Positions 18,643 through 27,259 of a stretch of DNA of 64,000 bases are shown in pieces. The notes beneath the pieces were generated by a model, which was given only the letters and a program-made list of their open reading frames with translations, searched no databases and was not told the DNA's origin. Positions within the stretch are counted from its first letter, which is position 1, and each line of letters begins with the position of its first letter. The DNA comes from Psychromonas marina (GTDB taxonomy: Bacteria > Pseudomonadota > Gammaproteobacteria > Enterobacterales > Psychromonadaceae). The position numbers and the translations under genes were made by a program. Location of the stretch: positions 124,001 through 188,000 of the forward strand of contig NZ_BSPQ01000001.1 in the NCBI RefSeq assembly GCF_030161115.1, given 5' to 3'.

Positions 18643-19604
18643 TGAGCCTATTTTGGACTATATGGATCTCAGTCATTACGCTAATTGTTGTTATTGGTTG
18701 TGCGATCCTGCTAAGACTTACCTCTAGAAATGATACTGGTGTGCCAGAGGGTGAACCGATGCCACACACGTTTGATGGCATTCAAGAAATGAATAACCCA
18801 CTACCTAAATGGTGGGTGGGTCTATTCTGGTTTACCATCGTAATCGCAGTGATTTATAGCTTTGCCTTTCCAACATTTACCGCAAATTATAACGGTTTAT
18901 TAAATTGGACAAGTTCAGAGCAAAGCGTCATGAACCCAGAAGAATCAGCTGAGCTAGCTAAAACATCACAATCACAATATCAACGTGAGATGAATGCCGC
19001 AGATGATAAGTTTGGTGCCGTTTTTAAAGAGCTTGCTTATCAACCATCGGGTGAATACAAAGATTTAACGCTTATCGCTAAAGATCCAGAAGCGGTAAAA
19101 GTAGGTCAACGTTTGTATCTACAAAACTGTGCGCAATGTCATGGCTCAGATGCACGTGGTAGTAAAGGTTTCCCGAATTTAACCGATGATGATTGGTTAT
19201 ATGGTGGTGAAGCAGAAACGATTAAAGCCACGATTATGCATGGTCGTAATGGCGTTATGGCTGCTTGGAAAGATGTATTAGGTGGCGATCAAGGTGTCAC
19301 TGAAGTAGCAAGCTACGTGCTGCAACTTAGTGGTCGTCGCGTTAATGCAATTGAAGCACAAGCCGGTGAAGAGAAATTTGTTATCTGTGCAGCTTGTCAT
19401 GGCGCTGATGGTAAAGGTAATCATGCACTGGGTGCGCCTAATTTAACCGATAAAATTTGGTTATATGGTGGTTCACGTAAAGCCGTTGAAGATACTATTG
19501 CTAACGGTCGTAATGGTGTGATGCCAGCCTGGGCTAAAGTATTAGGCGAAGATAAAGTTCACCTTATTTCTGCATTTGTATACTCTCTCTCACAAGAGAA
19601 GTAA
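18642..19604 (+). CDS. ccoP: cbb3-type cytochrome c oxidase subunit III (di-haem)
   Basis: A 320-residue di-haem cytochrome c that takes electrons from soluble cytochromes. It has an N-terminal helix, a CcoP_N segment (MPHTFDGIQEMNNPLPKWW, ~41-59) with a second helix after it, then two haem sites, CAQCH (~163-167) and CAACH (~248-252). Last gene of ccoNOQP, followed by a strong terminator. Confidence 0.96.
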   Translation: MSLFWTIWISVITLIVVIGCAILLRLTSRNDTGVPEGEPMPHTFDGIQEMNNPLPKWWVGLFWFTIVIAVIYSFAFPTFTANYNGLLNWTSSEQSVMNPEESAELAKTSQSQYQREMNAADDKFGAVFKELAYQPSGEYKDLTLIAKDPEAVKVGQRLYLQNCAQCHGSDARGSKGFPNLTDDDWLYGGEAETIKATIMHGRNGVMAAWKDVLGGDQGVTEVASYVLQLSGRRVNAIEAQAGEEKFVICAACHGADGKGNHALGAPNLTDKIWLYGGSRKAVEDTIANGRNGVMPAWAKVLGEDKVHLISAFVYSLSQEK

Positions 19605-19623
19605 GCACTCGCAAACAAACAAT

Positions 19624-19651
19624 AAAAAGCCTCGTTATCGAGGCTTTTTTT
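19624..19651 (+). terminator. Terminator of ccoNOQP
   Basis: AAAAAGCCTCG-TTA-TCGAGGCTTTTTTT, a perfect stem with a long T run 20 bases past ccoP. Confidence 0.9.
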
Positions 19652-19714
19652 ATGGAAAAACAATCTTCTAAATGATAAGTTTACCTCTCCTCCTTCTACC
19701 TATTTAGGGTCAGT

Positions 19715-20188
19715 ATGAAAGATAATAAAAAAAGTTGGTTTAAACAGTTTTGGCCTTGGTTTTTAATCGGTTTACCGATGGTTGCCGTGATTGGTTCCGT
19801 AAACCTACTTTTCACCGCAATGGATAATAAACCACATATGGTTGTTGATGATTATTACGCGGAAGGCAAAGCGATTAATAATGATTTTGCACTGATCAAT
19901 AAAGCCAAAGAACTTAATATTCATGCTTCTGTAAAACAGACAGAAAAGCAATTGCTTATCAGCTTACAAGGCGTGGCAGATAAAAGCTCAATCTCATTCT
20001 CTTTGTACCATTCAACCCTTGCTGAACGCGACATTTCTGCGATGTTAACCGCCGATGCCAATGGTGATTATCAGTTTCAAAGTGATCAAGACTTAACAGG
20101 AAAGTGGAAATTACGCATCGAACCCTTCGATAAAAGTTGGCGCTTACAAAAAACGATTACTCTACCGCGTGATACATTCAAACTATAA
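19715..20188 (+). CDS. ccoH: FixH/CcoH-family cbb3 assembly protein
   Basis: A 157-residue membrane-anchored protein with a helix at ~12-32 (WPWFLIGLPMVAVIGSVNLL) and a FixH-type periplasmic domain (DDYYAEGKAINND, ~46-58). FixH/CcoH works with the CcoI copper ATPase in cbb3 assembly. The stop overlaps the ccoI start (TAATG). Confidence 0.88.
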   Translation: MKDNKKSWFKQFWPWFLIGLPMVAVIGSVNLLFTAMDNKPHMVVDDYYAEGKAINNDFALINKAKELNIHASVKQTEKQLLISLQGVADKSSISFSLYHSTLAERDISAMLTADANGDYQFQSDQDLTGKWKLRIEPFDKSWRLQKTITLPRDTFKL

Positions 20189-22593
20189 TGGCTACTGAAA
20201 AAAGTAACATTAATAGCAGCGCAACGCACTGTTTTCACTGTGGGGAGGCGAATCCAAGCGATACGCTTTTCAGCGTCACGATTAAAGGTGAAGATAAACG
20301 TATGTGTTGCCCGGGTTGTGAAGCGGTAGCACAAACGATCGTTGATAGTGGCTTAACGTCCTATTATGATCATCGCAGTGAAACCGCTGAAAAAGGCGCT
20401 TCGCTTGTACCGGAACAATTAACTCAACTCGCACATTATGATCTCGAGCAGATTCAAGAGGAGTTTGTTAAAAAGAGTGAACATCTCAGTGAAATAACCC
20501 TCACCGTAGAAGGGATCACTTGTGCAGCTTGTGCGTGGTTAATTGAGAAGCAATTACGCCAGTTAGCAGGACTACAGTTTATCAATGTGAACACCACGCT
20601 ACATCGTGTAGTGATTCGCTGGGACAACGATAAACTTAAACTCAGTGCGATTCTCGCAGAAATGCAAAAGGTAGGTTACAAAGCTTACCCTTTCCAGATC
20701 AATCAACAAGAAGCACTTTATACCAAACAAGCAAAATCCTACCTGCGCCGTTTAGGGCTTGCGGGTATTGCGACTATGCAGGTGATGATGTTCGCGATCG
20801 CACTTTATGCAGATCTGTTTTTTGGCATGGAGGAGGAGTTTATTCATTACTTCCGCTGGGTGAGCTTTATTCTTGCCACGCCAGTACTACTCTACAGCGC
20901 ACAGCCCTTTTATATCAATGCATGGCGCAATATTCGCAATCGTACCTTAGGGATGGATATCCCTGTCTCTATCGCATTGCTTGGCGCCTACATCGCATCA
21001 GCTTATGCGACTGTTATGGAGACTGGCGAGGTCTATTTTGAAGCGATCTCGATGTTCACATTCTTATTATTGTTGGGTCGTTTATTAGAACTACGTGCAC
21101 GTCGTAAAGCCTCTGAAACCAGCAGTAATTTACTACGTTTATTACCCTCTATGGCGACACTCATTGAACAAGACACTGAATCACTTATCCCCGCTAAAAC
21201 ATTAACCATTGGTCAAGTTATTCTGGTCAAAGCAGGTGAAACTATCCCTGTTGATGGCACCATATTAACCGGCATCAGTAACATTGAAGAGTCGATGTTA
21301 ACCGGAGAACACTTACCGGTTCATAAAGGTGAAGATAGCCCGGTTTTTGCAGGTACGGTGAATGTCACTAGCCCATTAACCATTCGTGTTGAAAAGCTTG
21401 CTCAAAATAGCTTAATTGCCGATATTATCCACCTACAGGATAGTGCACAGCAGAATAAACCCCATATCGAAGTCGTCGCGGATCTTGTTTCACGGTATTT
21501 TGTCGGCGCACTGCTTATTACCGCCCTATGCACCTACATCGGTTGGCGCTTTATCGATCCCGACCAAGCGTTTTGGATAACACTGTCTGTATTAGTCGCA
21601 ACCTGCCCCTGTGCACTCTCACTCGCGACACCCACCGCGCTTACCTGTGCAACCGCGAATCTTAACAAGCAAGGTATTCTGATTAAGCAACATCATGTAT
21701 TAGAGACGGTGAACAAAATAGAGCATATGGTGTTTGATAAAACAGGGACTCTTACGCACGGTGATTTTGTGCTGCTTAACACCACTTTACACGCAGACTT
21801 TAGCAAGCAGTTGTGTATCGACCTTGCGTCACAATTAGAAAGAGTTTCTGAACACCCTATTTCGCTGGCATTTAATTTATTACAAAGAGATAGTATTAGC
21901 TTATCTGAGGTCATTAATATACCAGGTCAAGGGTTACAGGCGACTTACCAAGATAAACAGTTAAAACTAGGCCATGCCCAGTTTTGTGCAATCAACTATC
22001 CTTTGAATAGCAAGGAATTGGTTATCTACCTAACATTAGGAGATCAACTAATAGCAAGCTTCGAATTGGGTGATACACTGCGTAAAAGCGCTCAAAAAAT
22101 CAGTCAATATTGCCAACAGAGCAATATTGAAACAACCCTGCTTACTGGTGATATCTCCGCCAAGAGTGAAGAGGTCGCAACACTGCTAAACCTTGATCAT
22201 GTAACCAAAGGTGTGACACCAGAAGGAAAGCTCGACCATTTAAAAGCCCTACAAGCAACACAGCAGGTATTAATGGTCGGTGATGGTATCAACGATGCGC
22301 CGGTTTTAGCTGGTGCGCACGTATCAGTTGCTCTTGCTAGTGGTACCGATGTCGCTAAGAATAGTGCTGATGTCATTTTGCTCGGTGAAGACCTAACTAA
22401 AATAGTCACGCTCCGTAAAACAGCGCAAAAGACCACGACGATTATTAAAGAAAACCTTGGCTGGGCAATCGGTTATAATTTAATTATTGTTCCGCTTGCG
22501 ATAACAGGACATGTTCCTCCCTATATTGCGGTTATTGGTATGTCCTTTAGCTCCTTAATTGTGGTTAGTAACTCATTACGTTTACTTAAATAA
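20188..22593 (+). CDS. ccoI: Copper-transporting P1B ATPase for cbb3 assembly
   Basis: An 801-residue P1B-type ATPase. Order: N-terminal cysteine-rich metal-binding region (CFHCGEANP at 15-23 and CCPGCEA at 40-46), HMA domain with CAAC (112-115), paired helices, the CPC motif (473-475), phosphorylation site DKTGT (517-521) and GDGINDAPVL near 709. The Cys-rich N-terminus is the mark of FixI/CcoI as opposed to CopA. It supplies copper to CcoN. It lies between ccoH and ccoS in the standard order. Confidence 0.95.
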   Translation: MATEKSNINSSATHCFHCGEANPSDTLFSVTIKGEDKRMCCPGCEAVAQTIVDSGLTSYYDHRSETAEKGASLVPEQLTQLAHYDLEQIQEEFVKKSEHLSEITLTVEGITCAACAWLIEKQLRQLAGLQFINVNTTLHRVVIRWDNDKLKLSAILAEMQKVGYKAYPFQINQQEALYTKQAKSYLRRLGLAGIATMQVMMFAIALYADLFFGMEEEFIHYFRWVSFILATPVLLYSAQPFYINAWRNIRNRTLGMDIPVSIALLGAYIASAYATVMETGEVYFEAISMFTFLLLLGRLLELRARRKASETSSNLLRLLPSMATLIEQDTESLIPAKTLTIGQVILVKAGETIPVDGTILTGISNIEESMLTGEHLPVHKGEDSPVFAGTVNVTSPLTIRVEKLAQNSLIADIIHLQDSAQQNKPHIEVVADLVSRYFVGALLITALCTYIGWRFIDPDQAFWITLSVLVATCPCALSLATPTALTCATANLNKQGILIKQHHVLETVNKIEHMVFDKTGTLTHGDFVLLNTTLHADFSKQLCIDLASQLERVSEHPISLAFNLLQRDSISLSEVINIPGQGLQATYQDKQLKLGHAQFCAINYPLNSKELVIYLTLGDQLIASFELGDTLRKSAQKISQYCQQSNIETTLLTGDISAKSEEVATLLNLDHVTKGVTPEGKLDHLKALQATQQVLMVGDGINDAPVLAGAHVSVALASGTDVAKNSADVILLGEDLTKIVTLRKTAQKTTTIIKENLGWAIGYNLIIVPLAITGHVPPYIAVIGMSFSSLIVVSNSLRLLK

Positions 22594-22603
22594 AGGTTTT
22601 ATT

Positions 22604-22792
22604 ATGAGCATCATCTATGTATTGATCCCGATCGCAATGATATTTGTAGCGATCGCTGTGTGCGTATTTTTTTGGGCAGTAAAATCAGACCAGTATGAAG
22701 ACTTAGATCGCGAAGGAATTAATATTCTCTTTGATGAAGATTTAGAGTCAGAGCAACCAGCAAAGAAACATGAGCCTGATAATGATAAATGA
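22604..22792 (+). CDS. ccoS: cbb3 oxidase maturation protein CcoS
   Basis: A 62-residue protein with one N-terminal helix (YVLIPIAMIFVAIAVCVFFW) and the CcoS pattern SDQYEDLDREGINILFDED. Required for cofactor insertion in cbb3 oxidases. The frame is open further upstream inside ccoI, but AAAGG before the ATG at 22604 fixes the start. It overlaps the next gene. Confidence 0.92.
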   Translation: MSIIYVLIPIAMIFVAIAVCVFFWAVKSDQYEDLDREGINILFDEDLESEQPAKKHEPDNDK

Positions 22793-23462
22793 CTTTATCG
22801 CTGCACTAGTGATAGGTTTATTAGGTGCAGGACATTGCCTTGGTATGTGTTCAGGGATAGCCAGTGCAATCACTTTTTCTGCTAATAGCACACAAAGCAA
22901 AGCCACCTCTTTTATATCTCTTATACTGTATAACTTAGGAAGGGTAAGTAGTTACTCACTTGCAGGTGCAATTTTTGCCGGTAGCAGTAGTGCACTGATT
23001 ATCTTCTTTGGCGGGAAAGAGGCCTTAATCTACCTGCGCATTGTAGCCGCGATATTAATGCTGTTGTTGGCACTATATATCTCACGCTTATGGTTTGGTT
23101 TATTAGTGTTAGAAAAAGCAGGCCAAACTATTTGGCAATATATTAAACCGATTGCACAATATTTTTTACCCCTCAAACACCCCGTATTTGCATTACCACT
23201 GGGCTTTCTATGGGGGTGGTTACCCTGCGGCCTTGTTTACTCGACGCTTTCTTGGGCGGCAAGTAGCGGCAGTGCAGAAAATGGCGCGCTCATTATGTTA
23301 GGTTTTGGTATTGGTACACTACCTGCAATGCTTACCGTAGGCTCACTCACCCAACAATTGAAGTTAACCCTTAACCACCGCTATTTCCGTACAGTAAGTG
23401 CCTTATTATTAACCATTTTTGCCCTACACACCTTTTATGTTGCAATACAACAACTCAATTAA
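22782..23462 (+). CDS. TauE/SafE-like (UreH-domain) membrane protein of the cbb3 cluster
   Basis: About 226 residues with six or so transmembrane helices and the LLGAGHCLGMCSGI motif near the N-terminus (the HC..MC signature of this family) and GWLPCGLVYS (~143-152). These proteins are regularly encoded next to ccoS and affect cbb3 biogenesis; metal transport is suspected. Start could be 22770 or 22782; the second gives the usual N-terminus. Either start overlaps ccoS. Confidence 0.85.
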   Translation: MINDFIAALVIGLLGAGHCLGMCSGIASAITFSANSTQSKATSFISLILYNLGRVSSYSLAGAIFAGSSSALIIFFGGKEALIYLRIVAAILMLLLALYISRLWFGLLVLEKAGQTIWQYIKPIAQYFLPLKHPVFALPLGFLWGWLPCGLVYSTLSWAASSGSAENGALIMLGFGIGTLPAMLTVGSLTQQLKLTLNHRYFRTVSALLLTIFALHTFYVAIQQLN

Positions 23463-23568
23463 CAAAGGGGTAACAAGCAAATCTAGCACACACTTTTAAT
23501 CTTAACATAGCACTGTTTGACACTAAGTTTTGTGAAATAGTGCAAAGCATTTATGTTTAGTGTTAAAC

Positions 23569-23582
23569 TTGACCTATATCAA
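23569..23582 (+). promoter_or_regulatory. FNR/Anr box upstream of fnr
   Basis: TTGAC-CTAT-ATCAA matches the FNR consensus TTGAT-N4-ATCAA at nine of ten positions. It is centred about 26 bases before the start codon, a position consistent with autorepression. Confidence 0.75.
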
Positions 23583-23601
23583 GAATCGGAAATAGGAAAC
23601 T

Positions 23602-24345
23602 ATGGAAAAAAGTAATACAGGGCGCTTACAAGCTGGTAGCTGTGCAATTCGCTGTCAAGATTGTAGTATCAGCCAATTATGTATCCCTTACTCACTCAAT
23701 GAAACTGAGCTCGAACGCTTAGATAGCATTATTGATCGTAAGAAACCGATTCAAAAAGGACAAGAAATATTTAAAGCTGGACAAGACATGAAATGCTTAT
23801 ATGCAATTCGTTCTGGTACGCTAAAATCTTATACTATTACAGAGCAAGGTGATGAGCAGATAACAGCATTCCACCTAGCAGGTGATCTGATTGGTTTTGA
23901 TGCTATTAGTGATGGCACGCATCCAAGTTTTGCTCAAGCACTAGAAACAGCTATGATTTGTGAAATTCCTTACGATACATTAGATAATCTTTCTACTAGT
24001 ATGCCAAAGTTAAGACAGCAAATTTTACGCTTGATGAGTTCTGAAATCGTTGGTGATCAAAACATGATTTTACTGCTTTCTAAAAAGAATGCAGAAGAGC
24101 GTCTCGCCTCATTTATTCATAACTTATCAACGCGTTTTTCAGCACGCGGCTTTTCTCCTCGAGAATTTAGATTATCAATGACACGTGGTGATATTGGTAA
24201 CTACTTAGGGCTAACAGTTGAAACCATCAGTCGTTTATTAGGACGTTTTCAAAAAAGCGATATGATTGCAGTTAAAGGTAAATACATCAGCATCTTAGAT
24301 GAAGATAAGCTAGCAGAACTTGCAGGCGCAAAGAAAAAAGATTAA
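23602..24345 (+). CDS. fnr: FNR-type oxygen-responsive transcription regulator
   Basis: A 247-residue Crp/Fnr regulator. It has the N-terminal cluster cysteines C18, C21 and C27 and the central C120 needed for an oxygen-labile [4Fe-4S] cluster, a cyclic-nucleotide-binding-like fold (~35-155), a dimerisation helix and a C-terminal HTH ([20 protein letters not shown]) with the FNR-specific E207, S210, R211. In related bacteria FNR controls anaerobic respiration and cbb3 genes, fitting the position right behind the cco cluster. An FNR box precedes it. Confidence 0.96.
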   Translation: MEKSNTGRLQAGSCAIRCQDCSISQLCIPYSLNETELERLDSIIDRKKPIQKGQEIFKAGQDMKCLYAIRSGTLKSYTITEQGDEQITAFHLAGDLIGFDAISDGTHPSFAQALETAMICEIPYDTLDNLSTSMPKLRQQILRLMSSEIVGDQNMILLLSKKNAEERLASFIHNLSTRFSARGFSPREFRLSMTRGDIGNYLGLTVETISRLLGRFQKSDMIAVKGKYISILDEDKLAELAGAKKKD

Positions 24346-24359
24346 GCAGTTAACAAATT

Positions 24360-24383
24360 AGCCTTTTCTATCATGAAAAGGCT
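24360..24383 (+). terminator. Hairpin after fnr
   Basis: AGCCTTTTC-TATCAT-GAAAAGGCT, a 9-bp perfect stem 15 bases past the stop. The T run that follows is poor, so termination may be partial. Confidence 0.55.
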
Positions 24384-24445
24384 ACCTATTTCCCCCCTTC
24401 TGATCTAAATTATAGGTATACGATTCTCTTTAATAGGGGCAGGTT

Positions 24446-25381
24446 ATGCTTAGATATCAAAATATTTTAGTTTTTATCGATCCAACCCAAGACTTACAAC
24501 CCGCATTAGCCAGAGCCACAGAGATAGCTAAAAAGCAGAAAGGCACCACGCTGACGCTATTTTTATGTTGCTATGACCTGAGCTATGAGATGACTTCATT
24601 AAGCTCTGCTGATGAGCGACAAGCGATGCAACACTTGGTGATTAAAGACAACCAAGCGTGGTTAGATGCTATTGCAGTACCTTACCAAAATGAAGGAATA
24701 ACCATTAACAGTGTGGTCGTTTGGCACAGTCGCCCTTTCCAAGCAGCAATACTCGAAGTCTTGAAAAATGGCCATGATTTAGTGGTTAAAGCCACCCACC
24801 CACACTCAAAGTTAAGTGCTATTTTATTTACGCCTACGGACTGGAATCTGTTACGTAAATGCCCAGTGCCACTGTTACTCGTTAAACACCAAGAGTGGCC
24901 AGAAAAAGGCAACATTCTGTGTGCGATTGATTGTAAAAGTATGCAAGATGACGAACATCATATCCTTAATAAACAGATCATTGATGAGGGTAAAGCGATG
25001 GCAGATATTATTAATGCCAAAACTCACCTTGTGACGGCTTACCCGAGCCCACCAATGAATATTATGTTAGAGCTGCCTGAGTTTGACCCTATTAATTACG
25101 AAGATGGACTAAAGAAATTCCACAAAGAGGCATTACTCGAATACGCAGAGGCAAATCAAATAGCAGATGCGCAAACACATTTAGTACAGGGGTTACCTGA
25201 AGATGTGATCAGTAATGTTGCTACCGAAATAGAGGCTGAGTTAGTTATTTTAGGTACCGTTGGCCGTTCAGGTTTAAGTGCAACTTTACTTGGACATACA
25301 GCAGAACAGGTTATTGACCAATTAGACTGTGATCTATTAGCATTAAAACCAGAAGGTTACGTAAGCCCAATTACACTATGA
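24446..25381 (+). CDS. uspE: Universal stress protein E-like (tandem USP domains)
   Basis: A 311-residue cytoplasmic protein with two USP domains (~3-150 and ~157-308); the second ends in VILGTVGRSGLSATLLGHTA, the ATP-binding-type G-x9-G(S/T) region. uspE directly follows fnr in many Gammaproteobacteria, as here. Involved in stress survival and motility/adhesion in E. coli. Confidence 0.93.
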   Translation: MLRYQNILVFIDPTQDLQPALARATEIAKKQKGTTLTLFLCCYDLSYEMTSLSSADERQAMQHLVIKDNQAWLDAIAVPYQNEGITINSVVVWHSRPFQAAILEVLKNGHDLVVKATHPHSKLSAILFTPTDWNLLRKCPVPLLLVKHQEWPEKGNILCAIDCKSMQDDEHHILNKQIIDEGKAMADIINAKTHLVTAYPSPPMNIMLELPEFDPINYEDGLKKFHKEALLEYAEANQIADAQTHLVQGLPEDVISNVATEIEAELVILGTVGRSGLSATLLGHTAEQVIDQLDCDLLALKPEGYVSPITL

Positions 25382-25441
25382 CACTATGACACTGTCATTA
25401 AAACGACGAAAATTAAATTAAAACTACAATAAGAAGATAAA

Positions 25442-25774
25442 ATGAACAGATTAGTTGCTGGTGATAAAGCACCACTTTTTACGCTACAAGATGATCAAGA
25501 TAAGCCTGTTTCTCTCGCCGATTTAGCAGGTAAAAAAGTATTAGTCTACTTTTACCCCCGTGCAATGACCCCTGGCTGTATTACTCAAGCTTGCGGTTTA
25601 CGCGATAGTAAAAGTGAATTGGAAGCACACAATACAGTGGTCTTTGGCATCAGCCCTGATCCGGTAAAAAAGTTGGCTAACTTTGTATTAAAAAAAGAAC
25701 TTAATTTTCCGCTGTTATCCGATGAGGACCATGCTGTTGCAGATGCGTTTGGCGTATGGGGAGAAAAGAAGTTT
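25442..25774 (+). pseudogene. bcp: bcp (thiol peroxidase), 5' part, split by the island
   Basis: Codons 1-111 of the chromosomal bacterioferritin comigratory protein, an atypical 2-Cys peroxiredoxin that reduces peroxides. Peroxidatic C46 (TPGC) and second C51 (QACGLRD) are both present. After GVWGEKKF the frame runs into island sequence, adding six foreign residues before a stop at 25795. The missing 43 codons are found 30.4 kb away at 56211-56342, and 111 + 43 = 154 is the family length. The truncated product lacks the last strands and helix and is unlikely to fold. Confidence 0.93.
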
Positions 25775-25784
25775 AACCTTGATA
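25764..25784 (+). other. Left island junction (attL)
   Basis: The host sequence AAGAAGTTT (Lys-Lys-Phe of bcp) meets island sequence AACCTTGATAATTTT at 25774/25775. The crossover can be placed only within the shared TTT (25772-25774). The arm TTTTAACCTTG (as it would read in the circle) is an imperfect inverted match to the right-end arm CAAGGGTAAAA. Confidence 0.8.
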
Positions 25785-25820
25785 ATTTTATATGATCGAT
25801 AACCTTGATGATTTTCTATG
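25775..25820 (+). repeat. Direct repeat at the left island end
   Basis: AACCTTGATAATTTTATATG (25775-25794) is repeated as AACCTTGATGATTTTCTATG (25801-25820), 18 of 20 identical at a 26-bp period. Probably extra arm-type binding sites for the adjacent recombinases. Confidence 0.7.
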
Positions 25821-25863
25821 ACAAATTATACTTAATTTTAGTAGAAGATATTAAGGATATGCT

Positions 25864-27258
25864 GTGCTATATAATCAAACTGAAAATATTGAATATGATT
25901 TTAGGTTACTAGAAATAGAGGTTGATACCCTAGCTAAAGTTAAGTTTACAGAACAACTACACGAAGGTACCTGTGATATTTCTTTATCCGTGTCTCTAAC
26001 CTCCTCAAACCTAAGAAACCAGAACAAAAAAACAAACATAATTCTATCCTCTAATGGATCTATTGTTTACCCTCAATCACTCTACCTTGTATCGAGGCTA
26101 AGAGGAGAAGATAAAGTAAAGGATACAAGTAGTATTGCCAAAGCACTTCTTGCTTTCACACGCTTTCTAGATAGCACACATTGCGAACAACTCGATGAAA
26201 ATGGTAATCTTATTTCGCCTGAATACCTCACATACAAAAGCCTTACAAAATATGAAGAAAGTGGCGCTCCTTGGCGCTTTGCTGAGTTCCTACTTGCAAA
26301 TTGTCGTCATAGAAACTCACAGGGCAATGAAGCCTTTGCATTAAGCACAGCTAAAAGCTACATGAACTCAGTCCTTGGCTTTTATAAGTGGTTACAAAAG
26401 TGCCATTACATAAAAAATGATCAAAACCATGTGGTTACACATTATTCAAAAGTCACTTCAGGAAGTAATGAAGGCAGTAGTCAACACGACATATTGGCTC
26501 ATGCTAAATCGAAAACTACTCGTGAAATTGATATGTCTAACATAATGAAAATGTTCCCTCGCACAGACTCAACACCAGCCCATAAAAAACTAAAGCCCAT
26601 GACTGTTAAGCACTGTTCCTTATTCTATGAACATATTTCCTATTTGCCTCTTCCATTCTCATTAATGTTTAGGCTTGCCAATGAAACAGGCCTTCGTATT
26701 GATGAACTCCGACACTTTCCCGCAAATAAAATAGGGGAGATAGATACATCAGGTTTAGACGTTGTCCCAGTGAGAATCACTGAAACTAAATTTAATAAGC
26801 CCCGAACAATAGAGGTACCGGTTGCAATTTATGAAGAGCTGGAAATTTATAAGTTTAGCAAGCAACAAATAAAAAACGCATCAAAGCGTAATCAGCTTAT
26901 CGATTCAGGAAACGCTTTAGATTGTACTCACAGCCTATTCCTCTCAAATAAAGGCATCCCGTATTCAGACAATACACTTGAAAAATATTTCAATGAATTA
27001 CGCCAACATTTGAAAAGCATTGAGCCAACATGGTATTACCGCCCCCATGATTTACGGTCTACGTTTGCAACCAACTGGTTACGTACTGTAGCGGCAGAGC
27101 GCGAAGTCGGGTATGACTTTTTGATGGGTGAGTTAGCAACGTTAATGGGCCATTCAAATACTTCAATCACTGAAAAATATGTGAAATTAATGAATGAAAA
27201 GGCTTCGCAGCGTTCTGCAGCTAAGCGTAAAAATAGCAAATTAAAGGGTAGGTGGTAA
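25864..27258 (+). CDS. Tyrosine recombinase 1 of the island module
   Basis: A 464-residue site-specific integrase. Catalytic set: R278 (TGLRIDEL), H395 and R398 (HDLRSTF), H430 (LMGHSN) and Tyr 439 (EKYVKL). An N-terminal SAM-like arm-binding region lies at ~95-200. It starts with GTG after AAGGA, 90 bp inside the island's left end, and runs into the next gene with a 1-bp gap. Size and position resemble TnpA of Tn554 or the first recombinase of the Gamma-Mobile-Trio; which is closer cannot be settled here. Confidence 0.9.
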   Translation: MLYNQTENIEYDFRLLEIEVDTLAKVKFTEQLHEGTCDISLSVSLTSSNLRNQNKKTNIILSSNGSIVYPQSLYLVSRLRGEDKVKDTSSIAKALLAFTRFLDSTHCEQLDENGNLISPEYLTYKSLTKYEESGAPWRFAEFLLANCRHRNSQGNEAFALSTAKSYMNSVLGFYKWLQKCHYIKNDQNHVVTHYSKVTSGSNEGSSQHDILAHAKSKTTREIDMSNIMKMFPRTDSTPAHKKLKPMTVKHCSLFYEHISYLPLPFSLMFRLANETGLRIDELRHFPANKIGEIDTSGLDVVPVRITETKFNKPRTIEVPVAIYEELEIYKFSKQQIKNASKRNQLIDSGNALDCTHSLFLSNKGIPYSDNTLEKYFNELRQHLKSIEPTWYYRPHDLRSTFATNWLRTVAAEREVGYDFLMGELATLMGHSNTSITEKYVKLMNEKASQRSAAKRKNSKLKGRW

Positions 27259-27259
27259 C

